Shown: piece by piece, positions 1 through 11,294 of the stretch
How positions within the stretch are numbered: position 1 is the stretch's first letter
Layout: each line of letters begins with the position of its first letter
NCBI GenBank assembly: GCA_014905825.1
Contig: JACGCN010000004.1
Location: 868,001-932,000, forward strand
Length of the DNA stretch: 64,000 bases
Reading direction: 5' to 3'
DNA from: Lyophyllum atratum
Lineage: Eukaryota; Basidiomycota; Agaricomycetes; Agaricales; Lyophyllaceae
Position numbers and translations under genes: made by a program
The notes under the pieces: generated by a model
What the model saw: the letters and a program-made list of their open reading frames with translations, nothing else
What the model was told of the DNA's origin: nothing
Database searches by the model: none

Positions 1-414
1 TACATTATTCAAGGCGAAAGTGCGGTGGGATGGATTGTCGGATGTAAGTTCAGCTATCGTTGTGGTTGGGCATCAACTGATAGGCCTTATCGCAGACCAT
101 CATCGATCGCAAGCTGGAGCCTCTGGTTAAGCGCCTGATGATGAAGTACCTTGGCGAGATGGAGGAGGAAGACTTAATCATGTTCGTCCTTGAGCATTTG
201 AAGGACCATAAAGGACCTCAGAAGCTCGTTGAGGGTCTAGAACCGGTATGTAATACCTGTCTCCTTTTCTTTCTCGACTGACAGTATCTTGCTGCGCTCC
301 AAGGTTCTTGAAGAGGAGGCCGTCGAGCTGACGGTCAGCGTCTGGCGGCAAGTAATATTTGAAAGCATGGCGTATAATGAGGGCCTTCTGACCGACAAGT
401 TGCTGGTGGACTAA
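1..414 (+). CDS. C-terminal part of a PWI-domain RNA-binding protein (RBM25-like), 5' partial
   Basis: Three exons are visible: about 2-43, 96-245 and 304-414, joined across GT-AG introns of about 50-60 nt, ending at a TAA at 412-414. The translated tail begins LFKAKVRWDGLSD and carries KLEPLVKRLMMKYLGEM, DLIMFVLEHLKDHKGPQ, then AVELTVSVWRQVIFES. This is the layout of the C-terminal PWI domain of RBM25, a U1-snRNP-associated splicing regulator; PWI domains bind nucleic acid and lie at the extreme C terminus in that family. The RRM and RE/RD-rich middle expected of RBM25 would lie before base 1. The assignment rests on the PWI domain only, so another PWI protein cannot be excluded. Confidence 0.75.
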
Positions 415-1322
415 TATGAGGTGTGGGGGTAGGCTATTTTTGCTACTCTTTGCGGGGGCAGGTGCGTTGCGTAGTATTGGGAGTCCTTGTCAGCTGAGAT
501 GCATGTGGCTTTCCACGAGTATAGTATTTTGCGGGCTTGGAGTTGGGATGCGCTGTCAGCGTCAGCAGAGGACAGCCTGAGAGAAGATGCTTACCGTGAC
601 GTGAGTTTACCATTCGATCCACTCCTAGATGTAAATGATATCGCTTTCTCTTTCTCTTTCTCCTCTGACCGCGTGTGGGGCTTCTGTAATGTTCAAAAAC
701 CAAATTGTCGTCCGACGTCGGCCGAACGAGTACTTGGAGTCTTGGCCCGAGTCGCAGAGACGCGTCGTTGAGTTCTTACGCTTTCATTCGTCGTGCACAG
801 GGTGTATTGATGTTGGTGAGCGAGGTCTCGTGGACTACGCGCTGCCTCCATTTAGGTGACAGTGAACGTGGTTTGTGGGGCTAGAGATAGATGTATAGAT
901 TCTAGAAGTGCGGGGGCATTGTCGCCTGTTGGTTGCCCCGCCAATGTATTCCACGACCCTGAGCATATGGTGCGCATGATAGAGTATGATCGGGGACGAT
1001 CAAATCTCCTCGGTGGAGCCTTGTCATGCTCAGGGGGTGCTCCAGAATTTCGATGTATTTCCCTTTGCGATACGTCCTTAGCCAGAGTTCCTAAGCGCTG
1101 GGGGACCGAGGTCTTTGATTTCCCTCAACAGGACTGAGCGGCAAGTCCGCCGTCAGCGTTTTAAACCCGCAATGCATGCTGGGTGCAAGTAATTGAATTG
1201 TCCAGGATGATGACTTTTTGATGAGAATCGCTTGTTTCTCCATGGAACAAAAATAAAGTATCTACCGCTTCCGCTCCTTTCTGTTGATCCTATTTGATCG
1301 AATGTTCGCTCTACCTGCGCCC
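415..1322. other. Intergenic, no gene supported
   Basis: No open frame here has intron structure or recognisable protein features. A pyrimidine-rich TTTCTC microsatellite-like stretch lies near 645-662. The right end is the promoter of the trehalase gene. Confidence 0.5.
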
Positions 1323-1328
1323 TATAAA
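1323..1328 (+). promoter_or_regulatory. TATA box of the trehalase gene
   Basis: TATAAA lies 50 bp upstream of the chosen ATG at 1378. Its position would put transcription start only about 20-25 nt before that ATG, so the 5' leader would be short. It also argues against starts upstream of 1350. Confidence 0.5.
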
Positions 1329-1377
1329 AGTCTTGGAGCATGCGACCGCGCCCTTGCTTACCGCTCCAGTGCCCATC

Positions 1378-4343
1378 ATGCTCGCTGCATTCGCGGCGCT
1401 CGCGTGCATCGCCCATAGCGGCCTCGTCCAGGCTCAGACGTCTGTCTCCAGTGTCACCGTCCAAACTGCCACTCCAAGCCCATCTGCCGCTCTTGGCGAT
1501 CCCTTGCCATCCCAAGCTGCGCTGCCTCCCAAGCAAGCTTGGTGCCCATCAGAGATATTCTGCGCTGGACCGGTTGGTCTCGGTTTCCTCGATTTTACAA
1601 CGAGCTCACGCGTCTTCTAGTTGTTGCAAACCGTCAACCTCGCGCATCTCTATCCCGATGACAAGACATTCGCCGACAAGGTATGTCCTGCGACTCGCTC
1701 CCCTACTCCCGCACTAAACGGCAAATGACTAGCCCACCAGCAAATCAGCGGCAGAAGTCCTCGCGGATTTCAAAAATATCTCATCGTCGACAACCGTTGG
1801 CCAGATCGTTAACTTCGCTAACAACGACTTCAAGGGCGAGGGCCAAGAGCTCGAGGCGCTCGCGCTAACGAACTTCAAATCCAATCCTGCATTCCTGAAC
1901 AACGTTTCGCAGCCCATCCTCAAAGCCTTTTCGCAGACCGTCCATGGTTATTGGAATCAGCTGATTAGGGGCACGAACGCGTCGGTGCTCTGTCCGGGGA
2001 CCACGGGATGCGAGAGCTCCTTGATCCCGCTCAATCATACTTTTGTCGTACCTGGTTCGTGTCGCGTGTACATTGCTTATGATTTTGAGAAGCCTGACCG
2101 TGTCACAAGGTGGCCGCTTTAGGGAACAGTATTACTGGGACAGTTTCTGGATAGTGGAAGGCTTGATCGAGTCAGAGCTCTTTGACATCGTGAATGCGAC
2201 GCTGCAGAACTTTATGGATGAGCTTGATAACTTTGGGTTCATTCCCAATGGTGGTCGTATCTACTGTACGGGTGGTTCAATGTACTCCAGACGTCTTGTT
2301 CTAACTTCTGTGTATTCAAGACCTGAACCGGTCGCAACCCCCTCTGTTCATTCAGGTCAGTCCTTATTCTTTTAAAGACGTGGGCATAGGCTAATATGTC
2401 TGTAGATGCTGGCGCGATATGTCGCGACCAGTGGTGATCGAAGCATCCTCGCACGCGCTCTGCCTTTGGCTGAGGTGCGTACCAATGTTGGAGTTTTATC
2501 CAATTACTAACTGGTTTTGTATGTAGAAAGAGCTCAAGTGGTGGGACGACAACCGCTCCGTTCAGGTGACTTCCGGATCAAACACGACCCACAAGATGTA
2601 TAGATATGCAGTCAACAACGGTGCCCCGCGTCCAGAATCGTACCGCACAGGTTCGTCGATAACCTCGCTTGTTCAGGGTGTCGTTGGTTGACTGGTTGGT
2701 TGCAAAAGATTACGTCACCGCCAACGAACCCGCCAACCTAAACGAGACCCAGCGTTCCGAATTGTACGCCGAGCTTGCTAGCGGTGCCGAGAGTGGTATG
2801 TCTTTTCGTCTCAACTATACTGGCAGTGTCTAAAAAGATGAATATCTAGGATGGGATTATACTGTTCGCTGGTTCGCCGACACCACCGGTGGCACCAATG
2901 ATGGTCTCCGGGGTCTGAACGTCCGAAACACCATCGCCGTTGATCTTAACAGCATCCTCTGTACGTCATACTTTACATGCAGCTATGAGCATAGTAACTC
3001 ACATGGTTTATCCTCCGCTAACAGACAAGAATCATATTCTCCTTGCCGACCTTTCTAATCCGGGGACGGCAGCGTCCACACACCGCGCGGCAGCAGCAGC
3101 CCTCCGTGCTGGTATCATCGACCTCCTCTGGGACCCGACCAAGGTATGTTCCCGATCCTTGCTATTTCAGAGCGCATATCTCAGACCGCACTTCCCTACA
3201 ACAGCTTGCTTTCTACGACTACAACCTTGCTACAAAGGCTCGTAACAACATTTTCAGTGCCGCAAACTTCTACCCCCTCTGGAGCGGCATCATCCCTGCT
3301 GAAATCTTGAGCAGCCAGGAGAAGGCCTTCGGACACTTCTCCTCGCTCAACCTCGTGCTCAACCGTTACAATGGTACCTTCCCCTCGACATTTGTCGACA
3401 CTGGACTGCAGTGGTTAGTACCATCTCCCTACACCCGCTTTGATTCCTCTGTGCTAACGGTGACACCTACAGGGACGCGCCTAACACATGGCCCCCTCAC
3501 CAGTACATTGTGCTCCAAGCCCTGCGCGCTCTCCCCTCTAACATCACGTCCGGACCCCTACCCACGCCCTCTGGCAAGGAGTCTTCCTTCAATCTCATCC
3601 CTGAAAACCAGCTCGGGATCAAGGAGTTCCAGCTCCCCGGACAGCCCCTCCACGTCGACGCCAAGGGTACCGTTACTAATGCGACCACCTCGGGACCGGG
3701 CGCGGATGTTAACAGGGCGACTGGCACGGTCGTGAATGGAGGCGCTGCGGTGGATGGGGAAGGATGGGGTAAGGCTCTGGAGAGGCAACTTGCGAACCGT
3801 TATATGGCGAGCGCGTTCTGTAGTTGGTGAGTGCTTGCAGCGCGCTATTTGGCCTTGGAGCTAGCATGGTTGGATTGTAGGCGTGCGACGGGTGGCTCGA
3901 TTGAGGGTGTCCTCCCGAAGCTTCCGGCTGAGCAGCTGAATGTCACGCAGAGTGTCAACAACACCGGAAACGTGCGTCGTAGTCTTTCTTTCCATATTTG
4001 CTCTTGAGTATTGACTACCCACTCAGATGTTTGAGAAATTCTCAAACTTGGATATCGACTCTGCTGGCCGCGGTGGAGAGTACACTGTCCAGGTAAGCAG
4101 GACATTCTTCTTTATCTTCTTCATGAGTCTCACACACCTGTGTAGGCTGGCTTTGGATGGACGAACGGAGTCGCACTCTGGGTCGCCAGTGTTTACGGCG
4201 GTGTGCTCGCGGAGCCCCAATGCCCAAATCTCCTCGCTGTTCCTGCGGCGGGTGGGAACAACGCCGCCGCTGGCCTGGCATGGAACGGCTCGCCCGCTGC
4301 CTTGGCGGTCGTTGTGGTGGGCGCTTTGGCGCTACTGCTGTGA
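1378..4343 (+). CDS. Secreted, probably GPI-anchored acid trehalase (GH37), 15 exons
   Basis: The gene hydrolyses trehalose to two glucose. Exons are 1378-1572, 1621-1680, 1733-2054, 2110-2265, 2321-2355, 2406-2474, 2527-2650, 2709-2795, 2850-2960, 3025-3143, 3205-3413, 3473-3826, 3881-3971, 4027-4092 and 4146-4343. They sum to 2,196 nt (731 residues). Both GH37 signatures are present: PGGRFREQYYWDSFW and QWDAPNTWPPHQ. The catalytic acid lies in ASGAESGWDYTVRWF (the Asp after GW) and the probable base is the Glu in MFEKFSNLD. The N terminus is a signal peptide (MLAAFAALACIAHSG). The C terminus ends WNGSPAALAVVVVGALALLL with no charged tail, as in a GPI-attachment signal. Many NXT/NXS sequons support passage through the secretory pathway. 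The start is set by the TATA box and signal peptide. Confidence 0.93.
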
Positions 4344-5567
4344 TCCCAGCGCCATAACTTAAGTGTTTGGAAGAAGTTGTACTCGAAGAGAAGGACACTG
4401 TGTTCAGAATTTACCCTGGATTGTTGTATACCAGCTTGCATAAAGTCGAGCCAGAACACATCATGAAGATGTACCATATGCATTCATGAGTGAGAGGTTG
4501 GAGTCGACCGTCTGACAGGACCTCCGCGCGGGTTTGTTTTCATTCAAATTAGATCGACCTCGGACCAGCTCTGCCATCATAACAACGACTATTCAACTTG
4601 AAATTTCATGTGCCCCGACATAGGTTCGAAGGATGGTCATGGGAGGATGATCAGCCGACCCAAGTCCTGTTCCCATGCAGACTGGCCGCCGCGCCGTATA
4701 CAATGGACATGACCCCGGAATTAGTGCGGCCATCCTCAGCTACTTACAACCCATTCGTCCCAACTTCCTTTTTGATCTATGACCAGTACCACTACAACGT
4801 AGAATTCAGCCTTCCTCGATTCTATGTGCCTCGTGTTTCCCCTAGACACTATGCTTGCATCACCCATATTGACGACTGCGTTGCCAGTTTCGACATCCTG
4901 CCGCACCATTGTCTCACGTCTCCAGCTTCTATGTCAGTGAAGCCAAGACAACCAAAATCGTCTCACAAAGGGCATCGGCGTGGCACGGGGACGGGGATCC
5001 AGCTCTGACGCTTCCACTACATCGCACCTTGTACTGATTTTGGACGATGGCTTCAAGACTAGCAAGATCGAGAGACGAGGAGCTTCGGGTACCTTGAGAT
5101 CTCGATTCGACGGAGCAAAGGGAACGCGGGGCAAGCATAGCTTGTGATATCGCGTTCCTGAGGAAATCTTGCCTCCAAAAGGCTTCTTTCCCCGCAACCC
5201 CGCCCACGAACTCGGACTCGGATCACGCAAGGACCTTTGTCGATCCGATGACCAAAATCCACAGTCGGATGCGCTTTCTGAAGAGGCTTTCAGCAACGGT
5301 CACACTTTTTTTGGACTCCAAGGCACTTGTTCAGGGCTTTCCTTGCAAAAGCCGGAAGCCATGATACCGGCATTGGTGGGATATCGTCACTTGCGCAGCA
5401 TCGCGCGATTCTGCGATGTCTGGTGAGATGTTTCGAAGAACATGACTGATCTATCGCCGTGGTTGTTGCCGTGTGGTACTGCGAGCCCGTGATGTGTTCC
5501 CCCATGGTGAACTAGGGGCTCGACACTCATGGGACGACTTCTTCTCTTGGTGCTCTTGGTGCTCTAC
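4344..5567. other. Intergenic between trehalase and esterase A
   Basis: I see no gene here. A 136-codon open frame at 4598-5008 has no family features and no splice continuity. The right end carries the esterase A core promoter. Confidence 0.45.
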
Positions 5568-5573
5568 TATATA
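5568..5573 (+). promoter_or_regulatory. TATA box of esterase A
   Basis: TATATA (in CTATATAGT) lies 65 bp upstream of the ATG at 5633. Esterase B has a TATAAA at the matching distance. Confidence 0.45.
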
Positions 5574-5632
5574 GTAGTCGGGTTTCGCGACCTTCGAGTT
5601 CGAGTTCGATCGGCCAACTTTCGAACCTTAGG

Positions 5633-8058
5633 ATGATGTTGTTCCCCATCTTCATCCTCCTAGGCGTCTGGGCCAGTGTCGTGAATGCAGCTCCTCTGGT
5701 AGCGCCGACCGTCCAGCTGGATAGCGCGACCGTCACTGGGACAAACTCGGGTCGCGTGTCGAAGTTTTTAGGCATTCCGTTTGCCAAACCCCCGTAAGCT
5801 TGCTTCTTGCTGGACTTCGTGAATTCCATAGACTCACTTCGTTTCAAGAACAGGTGATCTTCGCTTTCGTTTACCCCAGCCAATTCCTGCGTATACTGGA
5901 AGCGTCTCCGCAACGTCGTTTGGCCTGTCGTGCCCACAGCAGGCGATCACCCTTCCCATTTTGACGGGTTTGGCGGCAGAAGCAGTGGACTACATCGTCA
6001 ACTCCATATTCGGCCTTGTCTTCCCAGACTCCGAGGACTGTACGCGACTTGTCCCTTCTCTGGGCTTCGAACAGATGTCTCACGGAACAAAATACAGGTC
6101 TTACTGTCAACGTTGTCAAACCAGCGAGCGCTACACCGACATCCAAGCTTCCTGTGATTGTGGTATGTAAGCACTGCAATCCGTGGTATCTGAAGACTGA
6201 TTCTTCAACTTCCATACGTAGTGGATATTTGGAGGTAGTAATTGATTTTGTTCCGTTCAATCTATACTGATGCGTTTTGAAGGTGGCTTCGAACTTGGAG
6301 GCACCTCGATGTAAGTTCTTGTATTCTGTAGTGATCCCGGGCTCAGGCTTACTCCGTTTATCGATAGGTACGACGGAGGTGTCATCGTCGATCGCTCAAT
6401 TGCTCTTGGTACTCCTGCCATCTATGTGAGCATGAATTATAGGTAATTTACTGACTTGTTATTCTTGGATCAGCATAAGTTGACGCCGAATATATCTGTA
6501 GGGTGACGGGTCGGTCCCCTTCTGTACATACTCGCATACTTTTTTGAACCCAGGTGCTTTAAAAGGCTTTGGTTTCCTCGGTGGTCAGCAGGTCAAGGAT
6601 GCTGGGGTTGGAAACCTGGGACTGCAAGATCGTGAGCCCATTACCTCCTGGCATAAATTGATTTGATATAATTCTGCTTGCGCAGAACGCCAGGCTCTGC
6701 GATGGGTGCAGAAGTACATCGGCGCATTCGGCGGAGATCCTACGAAGGTGACAATGTAAGCAATCACAATCAACATCAACGGTAATGGCTTAATTTCACA
6801 TTTACTTATTTCAGCTGGGGCGAATCTGCAGGCGCGATTTCTGTATCTCTACAAATGGTGGCGAACAATGGGAATTCCGAAGGTCTTTTCCGAGCTGGAT
6901 TCATGCAATCGGGATCCCCAATCCCTGTCGCAGACATTACGCACGGACAGAAGTATTATGATGCAGTGGTGTCAAAGTCTGGGTGTTCTGGCTCTGCCGA
7001 CACTCTGGCCTGTCTTCGGACAGTTCCATATAAGAATCTTAAGGCAGCCATAAATCAATCTCCCGGAATATTTTCCTATCAGGTTCGAGGGGTATCTTCT
7101 TCTGCATTTTACATCCAGTCACTCACCCCGTACCATAGTCATTGAGTCTTGCTTGGCTCCCTCGCGCCGACGGAATATTTTTGACAGACAACCCGCAGAA
7201 ACTGGTACAGCAAGGCAAGGTTGCAAATATTCCCTTCATCACAGGTGTGTATTGTTGCCCGTCCTCGTGCCATGGTGATATTGACTTCTCGTAGGGGATT
7301 GTGATGATGAAGGTACTCTCTTCTCCCTGTCAACTTTGAACATCACGTGTGTCATCCATCTCCCACTTTCCGGCATTTCTCGTGTTAACTCTTGATTCGT
7401 TGACCAGCACGGAGGCCAAATTGAAGAACTATTTAAAGACTACTTTCCTTCCCGGCGTCCCAGATGCCGACCTTGACAAACTGCTTGATCTGTACTCCGG
7501 AGATATCACGCAGGGCTCCCCGTTCAATACTGGCATTCTCAATGTCCTCACGCCGCAGTTCAAACGGATTGCTGCGTTCATGGGAGACGGTGTTTTCCAA
7601 GCTCCTAGGAGATTCTTCCTTGATCAACGTTCTGGCAAGCAGAATACATGGGCCTTTGGTAGGTCCTCTCCTGCCTCACGGCGTTCCATCAGTATTCACC
7701 GCAATCATGTACAGTGAGCAAGCGTCTGAAGGCTTTACCTATTTTGGGATCGGTCAGTCTCCCCCTTTCAAAATAGCAAGGAAGAGGCTCTGATCGCCTA
7801 TTCCTCCTTCAGGTCCACGCATCGGACATCCTGAATGTATACGGCGGTGGTGGCATGGCAGATTATCTCATCCGCTTTGCCGCCAACCTTGATCCAAATC
7901 CGAAGTACAGTACACCATGGCCGAAGTACACAACCGCGACACGCAAACTTATGACGTTCACCGATGGGATTTTCGATGACGAGGTTATCACGACGGATAC
8001 ATACAGGAAGGAGGCGATGGCATTCTTGACGAACGTCACACTGGCGCATCCTATTTAA
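5633..8058 (+). CDS. Secreted type-B carboxylesterase/lipase A, 15 exons
   Basis: This is an alpha/beta-hydrolase of the carboxylesterase type B family (Candida rugosa lipase-like), acting on carboxylic esters or acylglycerols outside the cell. The start MMLFPIFILLGVWASVVNA is a signal peptide. Conserved blocks follow in order: KFLGIPFAKPP, GDLRFRLPQP, FPDSEDC, WIFGGGFELGG (oxyanion region), NYRVTGFGFLGG, GNLGLQD, then WGESAGAISVS with the nucleophile Ser. The acidic triad member is the Glu in GDCDDEG and the His is in GSVHASDI. It ends FLTNVTLAHPI at 8058. Fourteen introns are inferred; two of them bound an 8-nt microexon at 6502-6509. Paralogue B lies next downstream on the same strand with nearly the same intron positions. 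Substrate cannot be told from sequence. Confidence 0.9.
6502..6509 (+). other. 8-nt microexon of esterase A
   Basis: The bases G-GTG-ACG-G between a TGTAG acceptor (ending 6501) and a GTCGGT donor (6510) restore the conserved peptide NYRVTGFGFLGG. The introns on either side are 59 nt (6443-6501) and 56 nt (6510-6565). In paralogue B the matching bases are part of a longer exon, because B lacks the second intron. Confidence 0.75.
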
Positions 8059-8904
8059 TTAGTCCCTAATCTTTTTGGGTTTCAATGTAAATTGATGAGC
8101 ATATTACAGCATGGAGAGCAAGGGGGGCTGCCCACAAGCTTGTAATGTTGCTGACGATTGGCGTCCAAGATGATGAACGCGGCTCAACGCCGGACGGTCC
8201 GGGACCGTTGCGACGTCGCGTAGTGAGACACGTGATTACGACTCCCGTTCTCCCAGTCTTTCAACTTCGACTTTGCTTCGACTCGCTCTTCTCCACACTA
8301 AGGCATCAAAGCCACAGCGAAATTAACTTACATAACACCAAGTTCCTGTAGAGTCTCAAAGGTAAGCGTAGGACGAACTGAAGCCACCCAATATATCATG
8401 TATCAACAGGCAGCGACGAATTTTCGTTTCGATCGCCAGGACACGGCTACAGTCCCCGCATCACACGACTAGGTCACCAAAAGTTATTTCTGGAAACCCT
8501 GGGCCGGCCGCCATTTCTATAGCTCTCTTGGGACATTACTATGGCAAATCCTCGCCCTGAGGGTAGCACGACACAAAACGTGAAAACCACCAGCCTGTGA
8601 TTCCTGGAGAAACCATAACCGATGTATAGAATACTATATAACCTCATATCATCGATGAGATGATCAAAATCCTGGCCCCATGATCGTAGCAAGAAGACTT
8701 CTACGGGTCCGACAACGCTAACGTTTCCCAAAAGGATTGTCCGGTACCTTGATTCAACAATTTTGACATTCCTCATGATGCTCCTCGAAGTCTTGGTGAG
8801 ATCTCTCTCCTCATGATGTATGTTTTAAAGGAGACCGCGTGCTTCACTTTCTCGTGACGAGAACATGGCCATCCTTGTGTCGCCAAATTATATGTTCCAC
8901 TGGG
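8059..8904. other. Intergenic between the two esterases
   Basis: No gene is supported in this stretch. It holds the 3' end region of esterase A and the promoter of esterase B. Confidence 0.45.
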
Positions 8905-8910
8905 TATAAA
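8905..8910 (+). promoter_or_regulatory. TATA box of esterase B
   Basis: TATAAA lies 70 bp upstream of the ATG at 8975, in GGGTATAAATGG. Confidence 0.5.
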
Positions 8911-8974
8911 TGGACGGCGTATGGCGATCTTCATCTTCAGGCCCACAGCTAGTTGAGTGAGCTTTGACGTTAAG

Positions 8975-11294
8975 ATGCGATATCTTGCGCTGTTCCTTCT
9001 TCCTCTCTGGACTCGCTCTATCGCAGGTGCTGCCCTTGATACGGCCTCTGTCCAGCTCGACAGCGCGACTGTCACAGGCACAACTTCAGGCTTGTCTTCG
9101 AAATTCTTAGGCATCCCTTTCGCGAAGCCGCCGTGAGCACACAATCGACAACATTCCTTACAACGCTAACTCAGATTTATCACACAAGAATCGGAGACCT
9201 CCGATTTCGTCTGCCACAGCCAATCCCAGCTTATGCCGCAAGCTTCGCTGCTACGTCGTATGGACTTTCCTGTCCACAGCAATCTGTAACACTTCCAATT
9301 GTGTCGGGATTGGTAGCTGATGCCGTGGACTTCATCGTGAATTCGATCTATGGCGTGGCGTTTCCAGATTCTGAAGATTGTGGGTATCAAAAGAATGTCA
9401 GATTTGGCCGCCTTGATGACATGAATTCCATGCTATGGTAGGTTTGACTCTTAACGTGGTGAAGCCTGCTACTGCTACACCGAGCTCGAAGCTCCCCGTC
9501 GTTGTCGTACGTTTAGATTCTTTTCAGCATGTCTGATCTGATGTATGGTGCCAATTACAGTGGATATTTGGAGGTTGACCAGCATCCCTTTCCTCTTTTG
9601 AATCATTCTGATGCGCATTTCAAGGTGGTTTTGAGCTCGGTGGAACCTCGCTGTATGTTGGGTCGACTATCCACGTGTCCACTGGCTGATATATTGTCAT
9701 CAGGTACGACGGAGGAGTCATCGTAGACCGTTCAGTAGAGCTTGGCTCGCCGGTCATCTACATGAGCATGAACTATAGGTATGCTTAACCAGTTGCACAC
9801 CTGTTCACACCTTGACTTATTCTACGCAGAGTCACAGGCTTTGGATTCCTTGCGAGTAAAGAAGTTAAAGACGCAGGTGTTGGGAACCTTGGTTTGCAAG
9901 ACCGTGAGATTCATGCCTTGTAAGTCATCAATTCAATTAACGCATTATTTGCAGAGCGAGAGGCCTTGAGATGGGTCCAGAAATATATCGGCGCTTTCGG
10001 CGGTGATCCCAGCAAAGTGACAATGTATGTACCACGCATTTCAGACCTCACTCACTTATACTCATAAACACCTTGCAGTTGGGGCGAATCTGCAGGTGCT
10101 ATATCAGTGTCCTTACACATGATAGCGAACAACGGCAACACAGAGGGGCTCTTCCGCGCAGGATTCATGCAATCTGGATCCCCGATCCCAGTTGGAGGTA
10201 TCGAAAACGGACAGAAATATTACGATGCACTTGTCTCCCAAACCGGATGTTCTGCCTCGTCTGACACTCTTGCCTGTCTCCGAACTGTACCGTACGCGAC
10301 GCTAAAAGCTGCCATCAACCGCTCTCCAAACATTTTCTCTTATCAGGTTGGACTTTGCCTTTCACGCTCTGCTATGTGGACTCATAACCTCCTAGTCCCT
10401 GAGTCTCGCCTGGCTTCCGCGGGCAGACGGTGTTTTCTTGACTGACAATCCTCAGAAGTTGGTGCAGCAGGGCAAAGTTGCGAACATCCCTTTCATAACG
10501 GGTATGATGTGCTTGAACTCGTCAGATTATGAGTCTCATATATGTGACAAGGCGATTGCGATGACGAAGGGACCCTCTTTTCTCTTTCCACTTTGAACAT
10601 CACGTCTGTTCCTTCACTCTATGATTACCGCATTCGTTGACACCTCTATGCAGGACCGAAGCGCAACTCAAGACATATATCCAGACTGTTTTCCTGCCTG
10701 GAGTTCCTACGGCTGATATCAACACGCTCGCCGACCTCTACCCGGGTGATATCACACAAGGATCTCCATACGATACTGGAATTTTGAATGCTTTAACACC
10801 GCAAAACAAACGAATCGCATCTTTCCAAGGAGACGGGGTGTTCCAAGCTCCTCGAAGGTTCTTCCTCCAACAACGGTCCGGAAAACAAAATACTTGGGCT
10901 TTCCGTGAGTATACCTTTTCCTTGGGGGGAATAGGTGACTAATATCCTCTTCAGTGAGCAAGCGTCTCAAAGCCTTACCCGCTCTTGGATCGGTGAGACT
11001 GCTAGGCATACAAAACCCGTTTTCACCATCTAAGGGATTTACCTGTTTTAGGTCCACGGTTCCGATATTCTTAATGTCTATGGCGGAGGAGGCATGGCGG
11101 ACTATCTCATTCGCTTCGCCACCACCCTTGACCCGAACAGCAAATTTGGCCTTCAATGGCCCAAGTACAGCGTCGCCTCCCCGAAACTTCTTACTTTCCA
11201 CGACGGTCTTATCCCTGTGACGATCACGGACGACACGTACAGGAAAGAGGCAATGACTTTCTTGACGAACGTCACACTTGCTCATCCAATTTAG
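8975..11294 (+). CDS. Secreted type-B carboxylesterase/lipase B, 14 exons
   Basis: This is a close tandem paralogue of esterase A. Signal peptide MRYLALFLLPLWTRSIAGA is followed by KFLGIPFAKPP, GDLRFRLPQPIPAYAAS, FPDSEDC, WIFGGGFELGG, NYRVTGFGFLAS, GNLGLQD and WGESAGAISVSLHMIAN with the nucleophile Ser. The acid is in GDCDDEG and the catalytic His in GSVHGSDILNVYGGGG. It ends FLTNVTLAHPI and TAG at 11294. Intron positions match those of A except that B has no intron between the codons for T and G of RVTGFGF. The two copies sit about 0.9 kb apart on the same strand, so a local duplication is the simplest origin. The oxyanion region and triad are complete in both, so both are probably active. 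Confidence 0.9.

Noticed and set aside
3043..3735. 230-codon plus-strand frame
   Set aside because: It overlaps trehalase exons 10-12 in another frame and crosses their introns; low-complexity Pro/Ser/Thr content.
4598..5008. 136-codon open frame between trehalase and esterase A
   Set aside because: No signal, domain or splice continuity, and no core promoter; kept as intergenic.
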